Assembly (NCBI GenBank): GCA_037349105.1
Contig: JAYJMM010000037.1
Span: forward strand, 620,001-684,000
Reading direction: 5' to 3'
From: Limnomonas spitsbergensis
Taxonomy: Eukaryota; Chlorophyta; Chlorophyceae; Chlamydomonadales
Length of the DNA stretch: 64,000 bases
In this document: positions 47,201-58,666 of the stretch, piece after piece
Layout: every line of letters starts with the position of its first letter
Numbering within the stretch: position 1 is the first letter of the stretch
Translations under genes and position numbers: made by a program
The notes under the pieces: generated by a model
What the model was told of the DNA's origin: nothing
What the model saw: the letters and a program-made list of their open reading frames with translations, nothing else
Databases searched by the model: none

Positions 47201-50200
47201 GATCAAGATCTACGGGGCGCGTGTGCGTGTGGACAGCATGGCCAAGGTGGGGATGAGGAGGGGGGGGGGGAAGGGGTCACATGGGAGAGGTGGAGGGGCT
47301 CTATGAGAAGCACTTGCCATTGAAGCTTCCGCCATTCAATGTGATCGTGTGTATGGATTGGCGGGAAGTTTTGTATTGGATGTTGAGAAGTAGCCTGGGC
47401 AAGGGGTGGACCAACTATATGTCTTCCCAAACCAGGTGCTTCAGGGGGGTGTGGGGGTTGAGGTGCCAAGCTGTTTGCATTTAAGAGGGCAAAATGCATG
47501 CAGCATGGAACGCATCATGTCAACACTTTGCTGCTCTCTTTTGTGTCCTAAGAACTGCACCCTGCTGCTGCTGTGAACTCATTTTCGAAACGGTCCCGTC
47601 TTGTGACGTCCAGCGTTTCTTTTTTCTTGACTCAGCTACATGTCAGCTACACACCGGCTGCTGGCCGGAGACCCCATTTGTGGCCAGCCTTGTTGCTTTG
47701 GTCACCAATTGCAGGCCGGTCCAGGTTTGGTTCCAATTGGGCCGCTGGGCGGCCTGGCGAAGTTTAAGTTGTAGCCGGGGGGGAAATCACTGGTGACGTC
47801 CCTTCCCTACACCCCCAGGTTGCAGATATTGAGGCGGCTGAGAAGGACAAGATGCGCGAGAAGTGCACCAAGATCCTGTCCCACAACATCAGCTGCTTCA
47901 TCAACAGGCAGCTCATTTACAACTTCCCCGAGGAGATCTTTGCTGACGCAGGGGTCATGGCCATTGGTGAGGCAGTGGGGTGTGTGGGGGAGGCAAGGTT
48001 GTGGCCGAGAGCTTGCCTCAATCCCTGTGTTAGCCATTGGTGGGGCAGAGGGGGGTGTGTGTGGGGAGGGTGGGGGCAAGGTTGTGGCCTGAGAGTTTGC
48101 TTCAATTTCTGTTGTAGCCATGAGCTTGAAGGATTCAAATCTGTTTTGAAATGGATTTTGCCCGTGTCAGATCCAGTGCTCCTCTGTTTGCCCGATGGCC
48201 TGATGGAGCTCTCAGAAACCAGCGCAGTGCATAGGCTCCTCCGTCTCATGTTTTCCAGCACCACGGATTTCCCACAGACATCATATCTGATCAAGACGCG
48301 CTCCTTGTCCTTTTCCACATGTCGCCCTTCCTCTCCCTGACCCTGACCCCGAACCCCAGTCTTAAGCCCTTTATCGGAATACGGAACCCTGAACCCTCGT
48401 AACCCTGAACGCTTTCATCAGCGCCCCTGCTCCTCCTCCTAGTAGTACCAGTGTAGCTGAATCATAAGAAGCGAACTATACATCTCCTCCCCTTACTCTT
48501 CCTGACAGGACAACAGTGTAGGGTGACCTAAAGCATGTCATCCAGCCTCCTCCTGCTATTACCCCTAGTCTTATAAGTTGCATGGCAGAATCCAAATGTG
48601 GTGTAACCAACTAACCATGCCTTCACACTATCTGCAGAGCATGCTGACTTCGACGGCATTGAGAACCTTGCCCTGGTTCTGGGTGGTGAGATTGTGTCGA
48701 CATTTGACGACCCGACCGGCGTCAGGCTGGGTAGCTGCAAGCTGATCGAGGAGATAATGATTGGAGAGGACAGGCTCATTCACTTCTCAGGTGTGGATCT
48801 GGGGGAGGGGGTGCAGGATTATTCCCGTGTTGGGTGTGGATCTGGGGGGGGTGCAGGATTATTCCCGTGTTGGGTGTGGATCTGGGGGGGGGTGCAGGAT
48901 TATTCCCGTGTTGGGTGTGGATCTGGGGGGGGGTGCAGGATTATTCCCGTGTTGGGTGTGGATCTGGGGGGGGGTGCAGGATTATTCCCGTGTTGGGTGT
49001 GGATCTGGGGGGGGGTGCAGGATTATTCCCGTGTTGGGTGTGGATCTGGGGGGGGGTGCAGGATTATTCCCGTGTTGGGTGTGGATATGGGGGGGGGTGC
49101 AGGATTATTCCCGTGTTGGGTGTGGATCTGGGGGGGGGGTGCAGGATTACTCCCGTGTTGGGTGTGGATCTGGGGGGGGGTGCAGGATTATTCCCGTGTT
49201 GGGTGTGGATCTGGGGGGGGGTGCAGGATTATTCCCGTGTTGGGTGTGGATCTGGGGAGGGGGTGCAGGATTATTCCCGTGTTGGGTGTGGATCTGGGGG
49301 GGGGGGGGTGCAGGATTATTCCCGTGTTGGGTGTGGATATGGGGGGGGGTGCAGGATTATTCCCGTGTTGGGTGTGGATCTGGGGGGGGGTGCAGGATTA
49401 TTCCCGTGTTGGGTGTGGATCTGGGGGGGGGTGCAGGATTATTCCCGTGTTGGGTGTGGATCTGGGGGGGGGTGCAGGATTATTCCCGTGTTGGGTGTGG
49501 ATCTGGGGGGGGGGTGCAGGATTATTCCCGTGTTGGGTGTGGATCTGGGGGGGGTGCAGGATTATTCCCGTGTTGGGTGTGGATCTGGGGGGGGGGTGCA
49601 GGATTATTCCCGTGTTGGGTGTGGATCTGGGGAGGGGGTGCAGGATTATTCCCGTGTTGGGTGTGGATCTGGGGGGGGGGTGCAGGATTATTCCCGTGTT
49701 GGGTGTGGATCTGGGGAGGGGGTGCAGGATTATTCCCGTGTTGGGTGTGGATCTGGGGGGGGGTGCAGGATTATTCCCGTGTTGGGTGTGGATCTGGGGG
49801 GGGGTGCAGGATTATTCCCGTGTTGGGTGTGGATCTGGGGGGGGGGTGCAGGATTATTCCCGTGTTGGGTGTGGATCTGGGGGGGGGTGCAGGATTATTC
49901 CCGTGTTGGGTGTGGATCTGGGGGGGGGGGTGCAGGATTATTCCCGTGTTGGGTGTGGATATGGGGGGGGGTGCAGGATTATTCCCGTGTTGGGTGTGGA
50001 TCTGGGGGGGGGTGCAGGATTATTCCCGTGTTGGGTGTGGATCTGGGGGGGGGTGCAGGATTATTCCCGTGTTGGGTGTGGATCTGGGGGGGGGGTACAG
50101 GATTATTCCCGTGTTGGGTGTGGATATGGGGGGGGGTGCAGGATTATTCCCGTGTTGGGTGTGGATCTGGGGGGGGGGTGCAGGATTATTCCCGTGTTGG

Positions 50201-53200
50201 GTGTGGATATGGGGGGGGGTGCAGGATTATTCCCGTGTTGGGTGTGGATCTGGGGGGGGGGTGCAGGATTATTCCCGTGTTGGGTGTGGATATGGGGGGG
50301 GGTGCAGGATTATTCCCGTGTTGGGTGTGGATCTGGGGGGGGGTGCAGGATTATTCCCGTGTTGGGTGTGGATCTGGGGGGGGGTGCAGGATTATTCCCG
50401 TGTTGGGTGTGGATCTGGGGGGGGGGTACAGGATTATTCCCGTGTTGGGTGTGGATCTGGGGGGGGGTGCAGGATTATTCCCGTGTTGGGTGTGGATCTG
50501 GGGGGGGGTGCAGGATTATTCCCGTGTTGGGTGTGGATCTGGGGGGGGGGGCAGGATTATTTCCGTGTTGGGTGTGGATCTGGGGGGTGGTGCAGGATTA
50601 TTCCCGTGTTGGGTGTGGATCTGGGGGGGGGGATGCAGGATTATTCCCGTGTTGGGTGTGGATCTGGGGGGGGGGTACAGGATTATTCCCGTGTTGGGTT
50701 TGGATCTGGGGGGGGGGTACAGGATTATTCCCGTGTTGGGTTTGGATCTGGGGGGGGGGTACAGGATTATTCCCGTGATGGGTGTGGATCTGGGGGGGGG
50801 GGTGCAGGATTATTCCCGTGTTGGGTGTGGATCTGGGGGGGGGTGCAGGATTATTCCCGTGTTGGGTGTGGATCTGGGGGGGGGTGCAGGATTATTCCCG
50901 TGTTGGGTGTGGATCTGGGGGGGGGGTACAAGATTATTCCCGTGTTGGGTGTGGATCTGGGGGGGGGGTACAGGATTATTCCCGTGTTGGGTGTGGATCT
51001 GGGGGGGGGGGGTGCAGGATTATTCCCGTGTTGGGTGTGGATCTGGGGGTGGGAGGAGGAAAGGCTCATTCCCGTGTTGCGAGTGGATCTGGGGGAGGGA
51101 GGAGGACAGGCTCTGGTACTTCTCATGTATGGACCTTGGGGGTGGAGCAGCACCTGCATAAGGTGAAAATCAAGAGATTCTGACAGGAGGAGGGGCAGGG
51201 GGGCTCCCTTCCTGCTTTCCCAGCATTGGCTCAATATTTCTTGCCCTGATCAGTTCCGTCCCCCGTCTTCACCCGTCTAAATCGTTCCCGGTTCCCCGTC
51301 TTCACCGCAGGTGTCGCCCTGGGTGAGGCCTGCACCATTGTGTTGCGAGGTGCCAGCACACACATCCTGGATGAGGCAGACCGCTCGCTGCACGACGCGC
51401 TGTGCGTGCTGCAGGCCACTGTCAAGGACTCGCGTGTCGTGTATGGAGGTGGCTACCCAGAGATGAAGATGGCCAAGGGCGTGGAGGAGCTGGCGGGGAA
51501 GACGCCAGGTGGGTGGGGGGCGAGAGACTGAGGGTTTGGTTGGGATGTGTGTGGGGGGGGAGATGTGATGGGCAGGGATTTGTAAGTGGTTACTGGTTAC
51601 GAGTCGGAACCAAACAATTAATTCGGCGAAGCCGAGGTTCAATTGCGCGGGACAAAAACGACAAAATCAATTAGGATTGGAAAATTTCGGCGGCGCGCTC
51701 TTCACCCAGAACTTCATCAGAACTCGCTGCTTCTGGTAACAAAAATCAATCCCGGGTGACATAAAAAGAAATCCCTGGTGATGGGGTCTGGATGAGGCGC
51801 AGAGGGTGGGTGCTGTGAGAGCGCTGAGCTGGGGTTGGGCTTTACTCATGGATTGTATTAGAAAGGACGCAGTTTTATGAATCTTTCCTTTGCCCACTTT
51901 CACGAATTTACTATATCGACGAGGGTGTTGCAGTACTTTCTCAACCTTGACCTTCAAAACTGATCGGGGCTCTTAGTATAATGTGCAAAGAACTGGTGAA
52001 GGCCCCTCCTAAAAGGCAGGCGAAGCGAAGGTGACCCCTCGACTAGGAAACAGCAGGCTGCAGGGATCGTCCTCGATGGGCGTCACCCTCCTTGATTGAT
52101 GCCCAACACTTGTCACCATGCCCTCTTACCCCGCCATCCCTTCAGGCCCTCTTACCCCGCCCTCCCCTCTTACCCGGCCTTCCCCTCTTACCCCGCCCTC
52201 CCCTCTTACCCGGCCCTCCCCTCTTACCGGCCCTCCCCTCAGGCCCTCTTACCCGGCCCTCCCCTCTTACCCGACCCTCCCCTCTTTTACCCCGCCCTCC
52301 CCTCTTACCCCGCCCTCCCCTCTTACCCGGCCCTCCCCTCTTACCCGGCCCTCCCCTCTTACCCGACCCTCCCCTCTTACCCCGCCCTCCCCTCTTACCC
52401 CGCCCTCCCCTCTTACCCCGCCCTCCCCTCTTACCCGGCCGTCCCCTCTTACCGGGCCCTCCCCTCTTACCCCGCCCTCCCCTCTTACCCCGCCCTCCCC
52501 TCTTACCCGGCCGTCCCCTCTTACCCTGCCCTCCCCTCTTACCCCGCCCTCCCCTCTTACCCCGCCCTCCCCTCTTACCCCGCCCTCCCCTCTTACCCCG
52601 CCCTCCCCTCTTACCCGGCCGTCCCCTCTTACCCGGCCCTCCCCTCAGGCCCTCTTACCCGGCCCTCCCCTCTTACTTGGCCCTCCCCTCTTAACCCGCC
52701 CTCCCCTCTTACCCGGCCGTCCCCTCTTAACCCGCCCTCCCCTCAGGCAAGAAGTCGCTCGCCATGGAGGCCTTTGCCCGCGCGCTGCGATCGCTGCCCA
52801 TGACTATCTGCGACAACGCCGGCCTTGACAGCTCGGAAATCGTGGCCAACCTGCGTGCGGCGCACGGTGCAGACCCCAACTCGCGCATGGGCGTGGATGT
52901 GGTGCTCGGCGAGGCCGCTGACGTGGCTGTGCTGGGGATCTACGAGGCGTTCCGGGTCAAACATCAGGTGCGTGGAAATGGCTGGTACTGCTGCAGCTGC
53001 GTGTACAGAGCAAGTGCTGTTGTTGCAGCAGCGCGTCTGGGTGCACCCTCGGGCCTCTTGGTCAGGTGGTGACAAACTTCTTACTTATTGATTGGTTTGT
53101 TTAGCTTTTTCAGATGTATGAAGGGGTAGGGGTAGATGGATAGGCCTGAAGCCCGAGTTTGATCCTTTCCGGCCCTTCGGGTTCACCAGAATTGCATGCC

Positions 53201-53745
53201 GGACTGTCCCATCAGGCAATTATACTTCTGACCTTCATTCGTAAGGTTCTTCATTCGCTGCCTTCTTAACTCTAGGCTTCTCCTTCAAACCCTACCCTGC
53301 CCTTGCTCTAACCAATTTTGTTACGGCTAATCAAGGGCAAGATTGGATTGAACTAGCACAAGCACCCTGAAACTGCATTATTTTGGATAATATGGTGGGA
53401 AAGACTGGAAGTTGGACGAGCCTAAACTGTAATTTTTTTTCCTCTATGGAAGTTTCAAGTTGTACAAAAGAACAGGCTATGTCCTGTTTGATTCACTACA
53501 GAGAGGCCAGATTGGGACATCCAAACTGATGTGCCTACTGTTTCCTTGAGATGCTGCCAGTTGCGCTTTCTTTCACACATTACCATCACCCGTAAGCGGT
53601 GTTAATTGCGCCGCGGTGATTCGAAAGTTCACTCTGTCATCTCTGTTTCGATGTTGTGCAGGTGCTTGTGTCCGCCACAGAGGCCGCCGAGATGATCTTG
53701 AGAGTGGACGACATCATCACCTGCAGGCCCAGGCAGAGGCAGTAG
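44268..53745 (+). CDS. CCT2: T-complex protein 1 subunit beta (CCT2), 12 exons, 530 aa
   Basis: Beta subunit of the eight-membered cytosolic chaperonin TRiC/CCT, which folds actin, tubulin and other proteins with ATP. Exons: 44268-44279, 44399-44464, 44568-44633, 44898-45009, 45190-45318, 46446-46744, 47142-47246, 47819-47966, 48638-48790, 51311-51508, 52747-52967, 53662-53745. All introns are GT-AG and phases agree. Visible hallmarks are [20 protein letters not shown] (nucleotide loop), GDGTTS with the catalytic Asp, [48 protein letters not shown] and VYGGGYPEM. Length matches animal and plant beta subunits (about 527-535). The first exon encodes only M-A-M-S; the ATG opening exon 2 is an alternative start if that tiny exon is untranslated. 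Exon 9 and exon 10 are separated by 2.5 kb of repeat. Confidence 0.97.
46250..46440. repeat. cctgaaccctgaacct repeat at the 3' end of CCT2 intron 5
   Basis: ccctaaatcctgaaccctga and aaccttgaccctgaacca alternate about eight times, ending just before the exon 6 acceptor (46446). It resembles a telomere-type C-rich repeat only superficially. Confidence 0.9.
47630..47780. repeat. Dispersed repeat family B, copy 3
   Basis: cagctacatgtcagctacac, ccggctgctggccggaga, tgtggccagccttgttgctt and gggccgctgggcggcc, in CCT2 intron 7 about 35 bp before the exon 8 acceptor. Close to the copy at 32546-32700. Confidence 0.75.
47957..48120. repeat. 73-bp repeat including the CCT2 exon 8 donor
   Basis: gccattg|gtgaggcagtgggg at the exon 8 donor (47966) recurs as gccattggtggggcagagg at about 48033, followed both times by gggtgtgtg and caaggttgtggcc. 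A third partial copy ends at tgttgtagcc (48119). Confidence 0.9.
48791..51140. repeat. About 42-bp G-rich tandem repeat in CCT2 intron 9, about 54 copies
   Basis: Units of tgtggatctgg, a run of 6-12 G, tgcaggattattcccgtg and ttggg. The array starts directly at the exon 9 donor (gtgtggatctggggg). At the far end, near 51055-51130, two diverged copies of the exon end appear (gaggaaaggctcattc; gaggaggacaggctctggta, then cttctcatgt). All three plus-strand frames stay open because the unit has no stop. The G runs sit on the RNA-sense strand. Confidence 0.98.
52095..52746. repeat. Pyrimidine-rich repeat in CCT2 intron 10 that includes the acceptor
   Basis: Units of accccgccctcccctctt about 18 bp long, some 33 copies. 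Variants cccctcaggccctctt at 52139, 52232 and 52645 contain the same tcccctcag|gc as the true exon 11 acceptor (52746). The repeat therefore supplies both the polypyrimidine tract and decoy AGs. Confidence 0.95.
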
Positions 53746-55211
53746 AAACCTTTTAGGGACTAGCGCACGCGGGGGCAGGAGTGTTGGCGGTGCCCAGGCT
53801 GACAGCTGATAGCTGGGCAGGTCTAGTGCTGGGCTGGGCTAGTGCAGCAGCAAAGCTGCTGATCTGGCTGAAGATTTGGGCTCTTCACCACAGTGTCTCA
53901 TTTAAGGCGTGCCAACTAATTTATTGATGGTTTAAACGGGCCAAGCGTTCGAATGAAGTGCTAGTGATGCAATAGCGTCCCCAATGGCCATCTGTCCATA
54001 GGGGCTGAATGTTTGGACTCATGCATCGATGGCTTCAAAGAATCTATGCACTCAGGTGCAGGTAGGAAGCGTGAAAGAGGTGAAATGTTTGCTTTGACAA
54101 TGGGAAACCTGTCTGATTCAGCAAGTTCAACTGATAAGTACAACTACCGGTAATGTGACCTTCATGATCAAGAGCCCCTGTACGAATCTCAGTTGCGACA
54201 GACATATTTCCCATTCTGTTCGTGGACAGGCCCCGTATGCTTGCAGGTGCCCGTTGGGTTCCGAATTTCGGGACCCAGGGAAGGTGGACTAGGGCTACTG
54301 AGGTGGGCAGTCTTAGCATTTACCAGGGACGGATGCACAGGGCCCTCTGTCACACCCCTTGTGGAGCTCAGTCAATGACATAACATCTCTGGGCCATGGC
54401 GAAAAGCTCGGCCACATGGGCGCCCGACTGTGTGTTGAGGAGGGCAAGAAGCTCCAGGCTGTCCAGATCCTAGCTGTGAGAAAAGAGCGGAAACTATCAG
54501 CTCTGTACAATCTTGAACCTGGTGTGCCAATCGGTGGTGGCTGTGCATGACACGGTATCAGGGTGTAATAGGTCAAGAAATAACTGGCGTTCTGTAAGCC
54601 CTCGGTTTCAATGAAGGCGCTTTGAATTGATGCCTTGCGGGGTTAGGCCAGATCAAACACGCTAGCTTCGCAACCGGGAAGATTAGTCTCCTGGAATATA
54701 ACCTTGATAGGATTAAAACCTCATCAGCTACCAGATAATGACGTTACACCTCTGGGCCCTCCTACCAGTCTAGAACGGTGCATACACGATGGGCCCTGCT
54801 TAACGCTCTGCCGCGTGGGGCTAGTAGGGAATAACTGGGCCCAATTCCAGCTACCATGCACAGCATGATCCATGGTGCACCCATGCCATGCCATGCCATG
54901 GTGCACCCATGCCATCATCCTATGTGAGGGGGCAGGAACATGGAACCCGGTGGTCCCCATGGGCTGGGACAGATTATGGCCAGAGATTCTGGCGGCCCCC
55001 AACCTGTGGCCTCCAACCGATGCGCACCCCTGGCTCCCAGAGCTCCGCGCCGTGTTGGCCCCTCGCGCGTCCCCCTTCGGCATGGACTAACCTTGGCCCT
55101 ACAACCTCCCACCAACTCCTGCTCTGACTTGCCACACGTTGAGCAGATGACCTATACAATTATCCCAAAGGTCCCTGCCGATATCGCCAGGAGACTCGCC
55201 ATGGAGATAAC
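53746..55211. other. Region after CCT2 with one possible minus-strand terminal exon
   Basis: On the minus strand about 54474-54375 reads DLDSLELLALLNTQSGAHVA and continues to AELFAMAQRCYVID before a stop, after a ctcacagctag acceptor-like sequence. It looks like the last exon of an unrecognised gene. The plus strand is also open here (54359-54550). The rest contains a ccatgccatgccatggtgca repeat near 54870-54920 and nothing assignable. Confidence 0.3.
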
Positions 55212-55547
55212 ATGGCTGAGGGAAGGCAGGCTGCGGCCGCCGCAACATCTGTGGCCGCGGCGCCACCCGCGGCGGCGGCACCTGAGGAGGATTATGCCAC
55301 CACCAATGTCCATAAGTGGGTGAACTGGGAGGACCTTACACTATTCAAGAAAGGCAGGAGCGAGCGGCTCGCTGATCCGGCATCTACTAGCTGGAGTGGC
55401 TGCGTTGAGGAGTTCATGGTGGACAACAATGATAAATACCTGTTGTCGACACCTGTTGTGGAATGCCAGAGATGCCTATCATCATCGCCTTCATGCATTT
55501 CTTCTGGACCGAACAAGGCCATATTTACAGTCATTTCTCCAGTTTAG
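55212..55547 (+). CDS. Possible first exon of an unrecognised gene
   Basis: Starts at an ATG in a good context (aacATGGCTGAG). Encodes an Ala-rich leader (residues 2-24), then EEDYATTNVHKWVNWEDLTL and FKKGRSERLADP, and on to YLLSTPVVECQ, after which the frame looks less protein-like. A donor probably lies before 55470, but none was pinned down. It may belong with the plus-strand candidate exons near 58.0-58.7 kb. Product unknown. Confidence 0.35.
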   Translation: MAEGRQAAAAATSVAAAPPAAAAPEEDYATTNVHKWVNWEDLTLFKKGRSERLADPASTSWSGCVEEFMVDNNDKYLLSTPVVECQRCLSSSPSCISSGPNKAIFTVISPV

Positions 55548-58016
55548 GTGTCATCATGATGGACTGGTCAGCAAGCTAAGTGAAAAGGATGGAAAACGAT
55601 AACGTCGGCTGACGCGTGATTGGGAGGCGGAACGTCAGATCCCCTGGTCAGATCAAGAACGAAGTCGCCCCCAACCTCACACTACTCGAACGTGAAGCAA
55701 CTCCTTCGGTACTGAAGCCAAGGCGCAGCAAGCTGCACCCAGTCCATCGGCTTTCTTATCACGGAAAGTTCGTTCCGACCGCGACAACCCCGTATCCCCC
55801 GGGCCGAGACAGCGTCTCCGTGCCAGCCTACGTCATTGCGCCTCTCTAAAATGTGTCCAGGCAAGTCTTATCAGCATGCGTGTTGGCATGCTGACACAGC
55901 AGCAAGGATGTGTCAGCGATCTGACATCCATTTGATGGGTTCAACCAAGGTTGACGACTTGCCGGACCCAGGGAGGTTGATATTGATCAGGCTAGCAAAT
56001 TCTGTCGTGGGAGCCAATTTTTCCAGCCGTTCAACAACTTCAACAACAAATTTATGCCCCCCCCCTGTCAGCCTGGCAAGGTACCGTTACAACTGTGCCT
56101 GAATCATGGGCTGGAACTCAGTTGGATTGGCCTCATTTTTTGACATCAAGAGCTGATATTCAGCGAAAGCCGTAAGGTGCGTTAGAACAAAGACTAGCAC
56201 TGGGAGTTGGAAAGCTTAGCAGTTTAATTCCTGCCCCTCTGTGACGAATATGTATTGTCCAGTAGTGTCAGCCACTCAACAGTCCTTGCCTGTCGATGTC
56301 TACCTGTTGTCCCGCTACCTCTTCCCCTACTAGGAAGGTCCCCACAGTTACCCTTAAACAGTGTGTAGATTTCTAAAATTGAGGGGTTTAAGTGACCTGC
56401 ATGTCCCCTGCAGGAGGGCTTCCTGCTGGCATAAATTTGGCCCCCCCCCTAGTAGGGGAAGAGACTCAGGCCTGGCTGAGTGGTTGGGTCATTTGGGGCG
56501 CGGGTGGTTAAAGATGCAGCGAGGAAAGGGCTTGCCAAGGCTGCAGTCTGTCTCATCAGATTCAGCCAGAACCTCTTCCTCTCAACCTCTCTGTTTTCAG
56601 CATTGAAGGCTATGACAAGAAGCACAGCAGCTGGGCTCAGGATCACATAACCAGCCCTAGAGCCAGTGCCTAGGGCCTCCGCCTCAGCATATGGATGATA
56701 TTCAAGGTTGGTTTGGGGGGGAACTCAAGCGCTGAGCCAAGCACCGCATCACAGCAGCTGACAGTATATAGTATTGCAGTATCCGCGCAGTATACAGCGT
56801 GCAGTCCTTAATTTGAGCTGCACTGCTGCCAAATCTCAGATTGGTTCAGTGATTATCCTGTCGTTGTTCTTGCTGTGAGGCTGTGATTGTCAATCTTGCA
56901 GTCAGGTCCCAGCAGGGTCAGGTCCCAGCAGGGTCCCCCTGGTTCTCAGCAATAAGGCTGATTTCCAAGCTTGCGGTCAGCTCCCAGCGGGGCCCCCCTG
57001 GTTCCCAGCTGTAAGGCTGATCAGCCTTGTAGGCTTTGGCTGAAATTAAATTTACTTGCCACGTGTCAGATTGGTTCGGAAATTATCCTGCCGTTGCACT
57101 TCTCTGTGAGGCTTTGATTGTCAAACTTGCGATCAGTTCCCAGCTGGGAGGCTCATCAGCCTTGTAGGCTTTGGCTGAAATTAGATACCATTATGCTTGC
57201 CACATGTCGCGGTCAGATTGATTGAATGTTTGTGTGGTAGATGGCCCAAGGGTGCTGGTTCTTTGGGTACCGTACTGAACTGTTTTATTAGTTTGTTGAG
57301 CCAGGATTGGATCCAAGTGGCTGACACACAGTGATACGGTTTATGTTAAGGTTTTAGAAAAACTCTCTTCTGATCACCTCAATTTTTAAAACTCTTCAAA
57401 AGTCCCGTTTCATCACAGTCAGCCAAGGTGAAGCTTCGTGGGGGGGATGCGAAGGAATATGCGCTCATGAAGTTGAGATGCAGGTGCACAGGTTTTCAAA
57501 CTGGTTCAGCATTTCAGCCTTTTATTACTTGTTTGTTTAGTTTTTGATGGCTCACCTGTGATGAGGGCAAGCCTGATATACAAAGAGCTAATGAGCTTTG
57601 CAGGACTTGGTTTGACAAAAAGAAACATGTCACATGCTGTGGCCAGGGAGGTCAAAATACAGCGCAGTTCTTCCCGGACCCGTCTCTCGTAAGTGTTATG
57701 TTGCACCTCACTGTCATGTCCCAGCACCTGTCGCTCAAATGCCGGCGCTAAGTTAAACTCAATAGACTGCCTGTAGTAGGCCGCTGAGTAGCCACCACTG
57801 GGCCAAGGGGAACAGCATCATGATTGGCCTACGGCCATGGTAGCTGAACCTGTGCCGTACTGTGCCGTATCATGGAAATTTGGTAGTACAATCCGGCTGA
57901 ACCTGTGCCGTATTGCGCTGTATCATGCCGTATCGTGCTACCATGCCTCTGGCCGGGGGCCCAAGCCGCAGGTCTTGCTGTAACAACTTCTAGCTGATTG
58001 CTAAAACACCTTCATA
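55548..58016. other. Mostly non-coding stretch with local duplications
   Basis: A 228-bp direct duplication starts at 56839 and 57067 (cagattggttc, then attatcctg, gaggct, and cttgtaggctttggctgaaa). A shorter one at 57843 and 57899 repeats gctgaacctgtgccgta. No supported exon was found. A minus-strand open frame at 57506-57727 lacks splice support. Confidence 0.5.
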
Positions 58017-58666
58017 GAGACAGCGATGAGGACATGGCTGAATTGCCGTACGATAGCCTGCCTTCTCAACGTGTACTGCTAGAGATTAGTAAAAACATGT
58101 ATGGAGGCCCTAGAGCCCTATCACCTTCATCCAGGGCGTCAGAGACTCATAAATGGACTCAGTGTACAGCTTCAGATGTTCTGTTGCGCAGTATTATTTT
58201 TACTGAGGAATGGAGAAAAGCCTTGTAACACGGTACCGAGGCCAACTGTCACAATCATAAATTGCCCAACCCTGCATATTACCCTTCTGGGTCATGGCCT
58301 CGTGCATACCCAGTGCATGGATACCAATGCATGCATGCGCCAACATGCCAATGTATGCATGCATGCAACATACAGCGCATACACTAATGCATGAGGACGA
58401 GCCCCCAGCTATGATTCAATTCAAATGTTCAATACTGTCCGTTTATCGGGACTGCTTGACAAAGTCACCGCAGTATGAGCTGGTTGCCGGGCCAAAGCAT
58501 TTCATACGCTTTTGCATGATTGGGAAAAGGTCGAGGCCATGGCATATTTAACGTTTAATTTCACATTCTTGCCTTCAGGACCGCCGCCACCCCTCCCGCC
58601 TCTGAATGCTCAGGACCACTTACACGTGCTGAGCTTCGATGGGGGCTCATGCCGGCGGACAGTGTG
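58017..58666 (+). CDS. Candidate exons of a patatin-like phospholipase gene (fragment)
   Basis: Exon one, about 58017-58085, follows a ttcatag acceptor and reads DEDMAELPYDSLPSQRVLLE, ending with a donor ATTA|gtaaaa. Exon two, about 58580-58666, follows gccttcag and reads PPPPLPPLNAQDHLHVLSFD and then GGSCRRT. The phases join. SFDGG resembles the oxyanion strand of patatin domains (usually DGGGxRG); here the third Gly is Ser and the expected Gly after Arg is Arg, so the domain may be degenerate. No GxSxG lipase motif was found downstream. The following sequence is the hairpin repeat array. Confidence 0.3.

Noticed and set aside
48694..51166. Three overlapping plus-strand open frames of 694-801 codons
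   Set aside because: All three frames are open because the 42-bp unit has no stop codon. They overlie CCT2 exon 9 and intron 9, and the peptide is a pure translation of the repeat.
52092..52828. Pro/Leu/Ser-rich open frames
   Set aside because: They translate the pyrimidine repeat of CCT2 intron 10. The true reading begins at the acceptor 52746.
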